Below are positions 1-6,028 of a stretch of DNA of 19,582 bases, one piece after another. The notes under the pieces were generated by a model. It did not search any database. It saw only the letters and a program-made list of their open reading frames with translations, and was not told the origin of the DNA. The stretch's first letter is position 1; each line of letters starts with the position of its first letter. Source of the DNA: NCED01 sp035493955 (lineage in GTDB: Bacteria; Pseudomonadota; Alphaproteobacteria; Caulobacterales; Caulobacteraceae); the NCBI GenBank assembly GCA_035493955.1, contig DATJHI010000030.1:1-19582 (forward strand). Direction: 5' to 3'. A program made the position numbers and the translations under genes.

Positions 1-1008
1 AACTACAGCTCGAGCGGCGTGGTCTGGAGCTGGAAGGCGGGGCTGAACTACGAGCCCTTCGACGACCTGCGGATCCGCTACACCGAAAGCCGCGACATCC
101 GCGCGCCCACCCTGAACGACCTCTATTCCGGCCAGACCATCCAGCAGGTGGCCTTCGTCGATCCGCACACGGGCCGGAGCGGCACCGCCTCGCTGATCGG
201 CACCGGCAACAAGAGCCTGGTGCCCGAAATCGCGCGCACCACCACCATCGGGGCGGTCTATCGCCCGTCGTGGTTCCCGCGCTTCGGCCTGTCGGTCGAT
301 TACTACAACATCAACATCGCCAACGGCATCTCCACCCTCACCGGGAACCAGGCCGCCTCTTTGGCCGAGTGTGAAAACTCAGGCGGAACTTCGCCCTTGT
401 GCGCCCTGATCGTGCGGCCGTTGCCGTTCAGCGACCACTCGGCGGCGAACGTCCCGACCTCCTTCCTCAGCACCAGCCTGAACGTGGCGTCGCAGTTCAC
501 CCACGGGATCGACGTGGAGGCGAGCTACAACTTCTCGCTTTCGCAGCTGAGCCTGCCGGGCAATGTCAACCTCCGGCTGCTCTACACCTACCAACCGGTC
601 AACAAGAGCCGGTCGTTCCCGAGTTCGCCGGTGGTGAACGCGGCGGGCGCCGTGGGCCTCGCCGTCCATCGCGCCACCCTGCTGGCCGGCTATACGGCCG
701 GTCCGTTCTCGGTGAACTGGCAGACCCGTTACTCCAGCCCGATCAAGCAGAACGCCAGCCCGCTGCTGTTCTACGCCAATCCCGATCTGCCGTCGTACAT
801 GATCCACGACGCCAACGTGGCCTACCGCTTCAAGGTGGCCGGCCACGACCTGCAGGCCTCGGTTGCGGTCTCCAACCTGTTCGACAAGCAGCCGCGGATC
901 TCGCCCTCGACCGCCTTCACCGCAAGCCCCGGCACCAACCCCGCCTTGGTGGGTGAGGACGACCTCGTCGGCCGCTACTACACCTTCACGCTGCGGGCCC
1001 AGTACTAG
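1..1008 (+). CDS. TonB-dependent outer-membrane receptor, C-terminal part (5' end outside window)
   Basis: The reading frame is open from the first base to a TAG at 1006-1008, giving about 335 residues of a protein that begins upstream of the window. What is seen is the distal beta-barrel. It has alternating aromatic and polar strands, the barrel signature SRDIRAPTLNDLY near the left end, a VSNLFDKQP segment near the C-terminus, and a final strand GRYYTFTLRAQY ending on an aromatic residue, as outer-membrane barrels do for BAM recognition. Two cysteines 10 residues apart (around 370-402) could form a loop disulfide. The plug and TonB box are missing only because of the window edge. Proteins of this family import siderophores, oligosaccharides or aromatic compounds with TonB energy; the ligand cannot be told. 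It converges on the catabolic block to its right, which may hint at a shared substrate. Confidence 0.93.
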   Translation, partial: NYSSSGVVWSWKAGLNYEPFDDLRIRYTESRDIRAPTLNDLYSGQTIQQVAFVDPHTGRSGTASLIGTGNKSLVPEIARTTTIGAVYRPSWFPRFGLSVDYYNINIANGISTLTGNQAASLAECENSGGTSPLCALIVRPLPFSDHSAANVPTSFLSTSLNVASQFTHGIDVEASYNFSLSQLSLPGNVNLRLLYTYQPVNKSRSFPSSPVVNAAGAVGLAVHRATLLAGYTAGPFSVNWQTRYSSPIKQNASPLLFYANPDLPSYMIHDANVAYRFKVAGHDLQASVAVSNLFDKQPRISPSTAFTASPGTNPALVGEDDLVGRYYTFTLRAQY

Positions 1009-1113
1009 TCAGCTACCGCGGCCGGTCGTCGGACGGCGTCAGCTGTCCGGCGGTCGGCCGCGACCTTTTCGATCCTGCCTCTTCACGGAGGCCTTCGACG
1101 GAGGGCGCCCTCC

Positions 1114-1129
1114 CCCGGCCTTAGCCGGG
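1114..1129. terminator. GC hairpin, possible terminator
   Basis: CCCGGC (1114-1119) and GCCGGG (1124-1129) form a perfect 6-bp stem around a 4-base loop. It lies 105 bases past the receptor stop and between convergent genes, so it could end transcription from either side. There is no T-run on either strand, which weakens the call. Confidence 0.3.
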
Positions 1130-1267
1130 AAGCGCCTCGGGACGTTTTCCGCCCGTCGCCCAATCCAGCGATTCGCGACCGTACACGACCGGCACCTTGG
1201 CGCCCGAGGCGGTCCCGGCGATGTCCGGACGGGTGCGCTCGATGTTCGCCGCCTGCGGTCCCGCAAC
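1121..1267 (-). pseudogene. Unidentified coding-like remnant
   Basis: On the minus strand the frame ending in TAA at 1123-1121 reads about 48 codons. Over its best 35 codons nearly all end in G or C, as in the real genes here. The predicted peptide is protein-like (it includes AKVPVVYGRESLDWA) and I do not recognise it. There is no convincing start codon or ribosome site, and farther upstream toward the lyase stop the frame loses its coding bias. It could be the 3' tail of a decayed gene once downstream of the lyase, or a chance open frame in GC-rich DNA. Confidence 0.3.
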
Positions 1268-1392
1268 TGGGTGCGATCTCCGGTTGGAGCAGATTGCAAG
1301 TCCCCGAAGGACAGGAGACGGCGCAGGTCGCCGGCTATGGCGCCCGCCGCTGCATCGCCGCCTAGTCCGGAGGGGGCATCCTCATCGGCGGC

Positions 1393-2298
1393 TCAAGGCG
1401 TCACGGGAAGGCCGGCCAGGGCCAGGATACGTTCGGCCCGGCGGACGTTGGCGTAGTCGACCATGGTCCCGTCCACCTGCACCGCCCCCAGGCCCTTGGC
1501 TTCGGCCTCCCGGAAGACCTCGATCAGGTGGCGGGCCCGGGCGACCTCCTGGGCCGAGACCGAGAAGGCCTCGTGGATGGTCGCCACCTGGCGGGGATGG
1601 ATGGCGACCTTGCCATCGAAGCCCAGCCGGCGCGCCAGACGGCTTTCACGCTCCAGGCCAGCGGTGTCCTGGATGTCGATCAGCGGCCCGTCGAACAGCA
1701 CCATCCCCTTCGTCGCCCGACCATCGACGACGAACTTGCCCCGGGCGTAGGCCAGGGCCTCGCCCTCCGGCGTCCACTGGGCTCCCAGGTCGGCCATCAG
1801 GTCGCCCTCGTTGGCGGTGGCCAGGCCCGCGCCGCGCACCCGCGGGGTGCTGGCCACGGTGTCGTAGAAGTTGCGCAGGCCGAGCGCGGTTTCGATCACC
1901 ACCATCAGGCTGATGGCGTAGGGCTCCAGCCCCGCGGCTCTCTCGAAAGCGCTGAGCCGGGCGTCGATCTCGGCGATGTCGCCCGGGCCGTCCACCTTGG
2001 GGGCCATCAGGCCCTGCATCGGGTGCGGGGCCAGGACCGACAGGTCCTGCTCCAGTTCGCCTTCGCTGGGGTGGTTGATGCGGATGAAGGTCAGCCGGTC
2101 GGGGTAGCGGGCGAGCACGGCGGCGACGTTGGCGCGGGCCTCCTCCCGTCGCGGCGGCGGGACGGAGTCCTCCAGGTCGAGCACCAGGGCGTCGACGCCG
2201 GTGGCGAGCGCCTTCTCCACCAGCTCGGCGCGGATTCCGGGTACGAAGAGAAGGCTGCGCAGGGGCGAAAGCGGCAGTCCGGTACGGGCGACGGCCAT
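1393..2298 (-). CDS. HpcH/HpaI aldolase / CitE-like acyl-CoA lyase
   Basis: A 301-residue protein, normal length for the CitE-like (citrate lyase beta, malyl-CoA/citramalyl-CoA lyase) TIM-barrel family. Motifs seen in order: RSLLFVPG near the N-terminus, LDLEDSVPP (about 45-53), a FIRIN strand, APKVDGPGD, the VIETALGL strand carrying the metal-binding Glu, the ANEGDLMADLG loop carrying the second metal-binding acid, and AIHPRQ near 240. Such enzymes cleave or form the C-C bond of 3-hydroxy-3-carboxylic acyl-CoA thioesters with Mg2+. The ATG at 2298 is chosen because GGAGG sits 8 bases upstream. An in-frame ATG at 2313 lacks this and would overlap the previous gene. The gene starts 2 bases after the acyl-CoA synthetase stop, so the two are almost certainly cotranscribed and the ligase may supply its CoA-ester substrate. 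The exact substrate is unknown. Confidence 0.9.
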   Translation of the reverse strand: MAVARTGLPLSPLRSLLFVPGIRAELVEKALATGVDALVLDLEDSVPPPRREEARANVAAVLARYPDRLTFIRINHPSEGELEQDLSVLAPHPMQGLMAPKVDGPGDIAEIDARLSAFERAAGLEPYAISLMVVIETALGLRNFYDTVASTPRVRGAGLATANEGDLMADLGAQWTPEGEALAYARGKFVVDGRATKGMVLFDGPLIDIQDTAGLERESRLARRLGFDGKVAIHPRQVATIHEAFSVSAQEVARARHLIEVFREAEAKGLGAVQVDGTMVDYANVRRAERILALAGLPVTP

Positions 2299-2300
2299 GC

Positions 2301-4241
2301 TCAGTCCCTCCATTCCACGACGTGGGCGAAGGGGTACCCCTCCATAACCTTCTCGACGGCGGCGGCCGTCGCCGCCCGATCGGCCGGCGCGACCCCAGCC
2401 AGGCCGACGGCGATCTCGGTCCCCTTGGTGGCGTGGCTCCGCACCTCGACCGCCAGCCGTCCGTCGGCGGCGGAGAGTCCCGTCGCCTCCGACAGCACCG
2501 CCCGGAACACCCGCTCGGCGGCGTCCATGCGCAGGGCGACCTTGGACGGCTTGCCGACATCGGTCAGGGGGACGTGCTCGACGATGAACACCTCCTTGGG
2601 CATGGCGGCGCGCTCCATGATGCAGGAGCTCAGATGGGCCAGGAGCTCGGCCTCCGTCCGCTTGGAGCCCGGAAGCAGCTGGACGTAGACCACAGGCAGC
2701 TCGCCCGCATAACTGTCGGGCTTGCCGACCGCGGCGGCGTGCAGCACGTCGGGAAGCTGCAGCAGCGGGTCCTCGATCAGGGCCGGGTCGATGTTGTGGC
2801 CGCCGCGGATGATGACGTCCTTGGGCCGGCCGGTGATGAAGATGCGGCCGTCCTCGTCGATCCGCCCGAGGTCGCCGGTGATCAGCCAGCCGTCCTCGGT
2901 GCGCGCGCCCTTCTCGTGGGCCGGGTTGACGTACCCGGAAGTCAGGCCGGGGCTCGTGATCTGCAACATGCCGATCTCGTTCGGCCCGCAGATGCGCTTG
3001 CCGATGTCGGGCGCGTTGACGGCCACGGCGCGGATACGGGTGTAGGGCAGCCGCATCCCCGAGCTGCCCTCCTTGCGCACTCCGTCGCGGGGGTCCATGG
3101 CGATGCTCGCGGTGTTCTCCGTCATCCCGTATGAGTTCAGCACCCGCACGCCGGAGACCGCCTCGAAGTCGCGGCGCACCGAGGCGGGCAGCGGGCTCGA
3201 CCCGGTCATGAAGAAGGGCTTCAGCGAGGACAGGTCGGCGCCGTCGGTCGAGGACTTCGACAGCACCGCCAGGGTCGTGGGCACCCCCGACAGGCGGCTG
3301 ACCCGGTAGCGCTCGACGAAACGCCAGTAGTTGGCGATGTAGGTCTTGTCCCGCGCGCCCCAGATGCTCGGGATCACCACGCTAGCGCCGCTGGCCATAG
3401 GCGGCAGCAGCCGGCCCATGAAGCCGCCGGTGTGGAACATCGGCGAGTCGTGCAGATTGACCTCGCCCAAGGTGTACTGGGACGCGATCTGCCCGGTCCA
3501 ATGCCGGTACGACAGGGCCCGGTGCGAGAGCTTGACGATCTTCGGCAGGCCGGTGGTGCCGCCCGAGTGGACGAAGGCCGCGATGGCCTCCCCCTCCGTC
3601 GGCTCGATCGCGCCCTTGGCCTCGTCCTGGCCGGCGATGGCGAGGTCGAGGTCGCTGTCCGGCAGGAGCGTCCCGTCCGGTCCCTGCACCGACCAGATCT
3701 TCACGCCGGGCAGCTCGCCGGCGATGGACATCAGCGATTCCCAGATCTTGAAGCCGGGGGTGGGGCCCAGCGCGATCACCGCCTTCACCCCCGCCTCCCG
3801 CAGCAGATGGAGCATATAGGGCGGCTCCAGCATCCAGTTCAGCGGGAACACCACCCCGGCCTGCAGCGCGCCCAGCACCGACCAGTAGATCGCCGGCGTC
3901 GCCGGGGTCAGGATGGCGACGACGTCCGAGCGCCCGACCCCGTTGGCGCGCAACAGGGCGGCGGTGCGGGCGATGTTGCTGCGCAGCTCGCCGAAGGAGA
4001 CCACCTCGGGCTCGCGCTCGACATCGCCGTCGGGGACGTAGGAGATGGCGGTCTCGGCCGGGTCGTGCGCCGCCAGGGCGACGTCCATGCGCCGGCAGAA
4101 ATCGGTGATCTTCAGCCGCTCCTCGAGCGGGACACGCTCGATGGCCTCCAGGTCCTCGAGCGAGCGCAGCGGCTGCTCCAAGAGGGCGGCGTCAGCCGTC
4201 TCGGCGATCACGCGCAGCCGTTCCTTCAGTCCGGTGTTCAT
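2301..4241 (-). CDS. AMP-binding acyl-CoA synthetase (FACL-like, long form)
   Basis: A 646-residue ANL-superfamily adenylate-forming enzyme that should activate a carboxylic acid to its CoA thioester through an acyl-AMP. Visible motifs are the phosphate loop HSGGTTGLPK (about 232-241), the YGMTE motif that closes the adenine pocket (about 379-383), the hinge region with ITGDLGRIDEDG, GRPKDVIIRGGHNIDP (A8), and GKPSKVALR with the catalytic Lys near 558-566. After the catalytic lysine there are about 80 more residues, longer than ordinary FadD-type ligases but matching, as I recall, an uncharacterised ~630-residue subgroup of proteobacterial ligases. The ATG at 4241 overlaps the stop of the small upstream frame as ATGA. 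It sits between the transporter and the CitE-like lyase in one operon, which fits activation of an imported acid. Substrate chain or ring type cannot be read from sequence. Confidence 0.92.
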   Translation of the reverse strand: MNTGLKERLRVIAETADAALLEQPLRSLEDLEAIERVPLEERLKITDFCRRMDVALAAHDPAETAISYVPDGDVEREPEVVSFGELRSNIARTAALLRANGVGRSDVVAILTPATPAIYWSVLGALQAGVVFPLNWMLEPPYMLHLLREAGVKAVIALGPTPGFKIWESLMSIAGELPGVKIWSVQGPDGTLLPDSDLDLAIAGQDEAKGAIEPTEGEAIAAFVHSGGTTGLPKIVKLSHRALSYRHWTGQIASQYTLGEVNLHDSPMFHTGGFMGRLLPPMASGASVVIPSIWGARDKTYIANYWRFVERYRVSRLSGVPTTLAVLSKSSTDGADLSSLKPFFMTGSSPLPASVRRDFEAVSGVRVLNSYGMTENTASIAMDPRDGVRKEGSSGMRLPYTRIRAVAVNAPDIGKRICGPNEIGMLQITSPGLTSGYVNPAHEKGARTEDGWLITGDLGRIDEDGRIFITGRPKDVIIRGGHNIDPALIEDPLLQLPDVLHAAAVGKPDSYAGELPVVYVQLLPGSKRTEAELLAHLSSCIMERAAMPKEVFIVEHVPLTDVGKPSKVALRMDAAERVFRAVLSEATGLSAADGRLAVEVRSHATKGTEIAVGLAGVAPADRAATAAAVEKVMEGYPFAHVVEWRD

Positions 4242-4470
4242 AAAAGCAATCCCGTGATTGGAGATCGGTAGCCTAGATCAGGGCTGACCACGCCCTGCAA
4301 GGGCTCGGCGGCCAGGAAACGCCGCGGACTGGCGCTCTCGCCGCGCGCCGCGGCCAGGACGTCCTGGTCAAGCACCTTGCCTCCCCCGGCTGACGCGCGA
4401 CGACGAGGGGCGAGGCGGAAGCTTTCGGCATGATCAGGACCGGGGCCCCGGAACTGGAACGGACTGTCAT
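4238..4470 (-). pseudogene. Small ORF filling the transporter-ligase gap, apparently frameshifted
   Basis: An ATG at 4470 overlaps the transporter stop as ATGA and opens a coding-biased frame (MTVRSSSGAPVLIMPKASAS...). Near the five-base C run at 4383-4387 (G run on the coding strand) the bias moves to another frame, which reads KVLDQDVLAAARGE... and ends in a TGA at 4240-4238 that overlaps the ligase ATG, again as ATGA. The span is 233 bases, one short of 78 codons, so one extra G in the run would make a single 77-residue ORF. It has no signal peptide or membrane segment and I do not recognise it. Alternatives are a sequencing error, a real inactivating deletion, slippage on the G run, or only the 45-codon GTG frame (4375-4238) preceded by GGAGG at a short 4-base spacing. 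The function is unknown. Confidence 0.4.
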
Positions 4471-5861
4471 TCCACCGCCAACGCGGGCCCAGCGTCGCCG
4501 TCTGCGGACGCCGCCCTCGCCGCGCCCGGTCTGTCGGCGGCGGCGCGCCACATCAGGAACAGGCAAACGGCTGCTGCCAGGGCCGGGATCGGGCAGAACA
4601 GGAACAGCTGCGTGGGATAGGCCGCCTGGGCCAGCACCGCCCCCCCGACCAGCGGACCCAGCAGCGCGCCGATGCGGGAGAAGCCCTGACAAAAGCCCAC
4701 CCCCGTGCCTCGGATCGGCGTCGGATAATAGCTAGCGATGAGGGCGCCCACCGAGATCTGGGCGCCGATGACGAAGAAGCCGGTGAAGAAGATCGCCCCC
4801 ATGGCCAGAAGCACGTTGGCGCCAGCCGCCCAGATCAACACCGCGCCCAGGCCGCCCACGACATAGGAGGCCCCAAGCAGCGCGAACGGGCGACGGCGCA
4901 CGAAGCGCGAGACCAGGACCGAGACCAGGAAGCTGCCGAGCAGCCCCGAAAGGTTGAACACCACCCCGCCCATCACCGCCTGACCGAGCGGCACGCCCGC
5001 CTTCTGGAGCAGGAGCGGCAGATAGTTCACCACGCAGAAGACCAGGAGCAGGCTGAGGGCCATGGTGAGGGACAAGAGGATCGTGCCCGCGGCCAATCCG
5101 TCCCTGAACAGGGCGGCGATGCCGCCCCTTCCGGCCACGCTTTTGGCGACGCGGAAGTCGTCGGTCTCCTTGAACACCTGGTTCGGTTCGATGCGCGACA
5201 GGATTCGCGCGATCTTCGAGCGCTTGGTCGGATCGAGGGTCAGGAAGCGTACGGATTCCGGCAGGAAGGCGATCAGCACCGGCGTGAGCAGCAGCGGCAG
5301 AACCCCTCCGAGGTAGAAGATCGACTGCCAGCCCCAGCCCTGGATCATCTTGCCGGCGATGGATCCGCCCATGATGGCACCGATGGGGGTGCCCCAATTG
5401 GTCACGGCGACGATGGAGAGCACCGAGCGGGTCGGGGAATATTCGGCGATCAGGGTGAAGAAGTTCGCGACCGCGCCGCCAAGGCCGATGCCGGCCACGA
5501 ACCGGCAGATCAGCAGTTCCTCGTAGGAGGTGGTGAAAGCGCAGGCGAGGGTCATGACGCCGAACCAGGCGACCGAGCCGATCACCATCCAGCGCCGGCC
5601 GATGCGGTCCGCCAGTCTGCCGCCGAACAGCGCCCCAACCGCGAGCCCGGTGAGGCCGGACGAAAAGATCAGCCCGAACGAGGCCGGGGTGATGCGCCAT
5701 GCCTTGGAGATGGAGGGGGCGACAAAGGAGATCGACTGGGTGTCGTAGCTATCCAGGAATATCACCAGGAACAGCATCGCATAGACGCTAAACTGGAAAG
5801 GACTGATCTTAGCCCCGTTGATCACCTCGGTGACATTGACGACGCGCCTTTCACTTTCCAT
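4467..5861 (-). CDS. MFS transporter, AAHS-like (aromatic/carboxylic acid:H+ symporter type)
   Basis: A 464-residue inner-membrane carrier with about 12 hydrophobic segments. TM1 carries the acidic motif FLDSYDTQS, placed like the DxxD-type motif of AAHS carriers (4-hydroxybenzoate and protocatechuate transporters). The loop after TM2 has the MFS signature GGRLADRIGRRW, and after TM4 comes RFVAGIGLGGAVANFF. A central cytoplasmic loop (about 215-245) separates the two halves. The ATG at 5861 is preferred: it has GGGAG 5 bases upstream, whereas an in-frame ATG at 5882 has no ribosome site. The C-terminus is Ala/Gly rich and the stop overlaps the next small frame. Being first of the ligase-lyase operon, it probably imports the acid those enzymes handle; the substrate itself is inferred only from family resemblance. 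Confidence 0.9.
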   Translation of the reverse strand: MESERRVVNVTEVINGAKISPFQFSVYAMLFLVIFLDSYDTQSISFVAPSISKAWRITPASFGLIFSSGLTGLAVGALFGGRLADRIGRRWMVIGSVAWFGVMTLACAFTTSYEELLICRFVAGIGLGGAVANFFTLIAEYSPTRSVLSIVAVTNWGTPIGAIMGGSIAGKMIQGWGWQSIFYLGGVLPLLLTPVLIAFLPESVRFLTLDPTKRSKIARILSRIEPNQVFKETDDFRVAKSVAGRGGIAALFRDGLAAGTILLSLTMALSLLLVFCVVNYLPLLLQKAGVPLGQAVMGGVVFNLSGLLGSFLVSVLVSRFVRRRPFALLGASYVVGGLGAVLIWAAGANVLLAMGAIFFTGFFVIGAQISVGALIASYYPTPIRGTGVGFCQGFSRIGALLGPLVGGAVLAQAAYPTQLFLFCPIPALAAAVCLFLMWRAAADRPGAARAASADGDAGPALAVE

Positions 5862-5880
5862 GTCGGCTCCCTGGTTTATC

Positions 5881-5920
5881 ATTTTTATTATTCTCGGATA
5901 GTTTATCCGCTTGTTATCAG
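5881..5920 (-). promoter_or_regulatory. AT-rich promoter/operator region upstream of the MFS operon
   Basis: This is a sharply AT-rich island in GC-rich DNA, just upstream of the transporter start. It contains a perfect inverted repeat CGGATA-GTT-TATCCG (5895-5909) and, on the minus strand, AATAAT-like sequence between the repeat and the gene that could serve as a -10 element. The repeat is the size expected for a dimeric GntR- or MarR-type repressor, though no regulator is encoded next to it. Confidence 0.4.
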
Positions 5921-5924
5921 ACCG

Positions 5925-5978
5925 ACCGGGCTCGCCCGCTTCGTCGACGTGCTGGAGACCTGGCCGTCCGACGGCTGA
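5925..5978 (+). pseudogene. Possible remnant of a regulator C-terminus (LysR-like tail)
   Basis: Seventeen consecutive + strand codons before a TGA at 5976-5978 all end in G or C and read TGLARFVDVLETWPSDG. This resembles the last helix of many LysR-type regulators (a pattern like xxRxFVDxL followed by a short tail). Nothing LysR-like precedes it, because the AT-rich operator region lies directly upstream. If real, it is the stump of a divergently lost regulator gene. A chance open frame is the main alternative. Confidence 0.25.
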
Positions 5979-5994
5979 GAGCGGGGAGCTGAGC

Positions 5995-6022
5995 GGGCGC
6001 CCTCTTCCCGCCCAGGGCGCCC
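5995..6022 (-). terminator. Hairpin after the TPP-enzyme gene
   Basis: Two copies of the self-complementary octamer GGGCGCCC (5995-6002 and 6015-6022) can pair across a 12-base loop. The structure starts 7 bases past the TAA of the thiamine-diphosphate enzyme. No T-run follows. It would separate that gene from the transporter operon, which has its own AT-rich promoter region. Confidence 0.4.
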
Positions 6023-6028
6023 CTGAGT

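Larger units (their letters stand above)
1009..1392. other. Intergenic region between convergent genes
   Basis: This 384-base gap separates the receptor (+) from the lyase gene (-). It holds one clean GC hairpin (1114-1129) and a coding-like stretch on the minus strand (1121-1267), listed separately. The rest (1009-1113 and 1268-1392) shows no start codon with a ribosome site, no recognisable motif and no RNA gene that I can see. Confidence 0.6.

Noticed and set aside
3511..3560. Unusual phosphate loop HSGGTTGLPK in the acyl-CoA ligase as a sign of inactivity
   Set aside because: The extra Gly form is, as I recall, usual in this long-form ligase subgroup, and the other core motifs and the catalytic lysine are intact.
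4354..4367. Perfect 14-bp palindrome CCAGGACGTCCTGG as an operator
   Set aside because: It lies inside the coding-biased frame of the small ORF (encoding DQDVLA) and GC-rich palindromes arise easily there; no promoter elements are near it.
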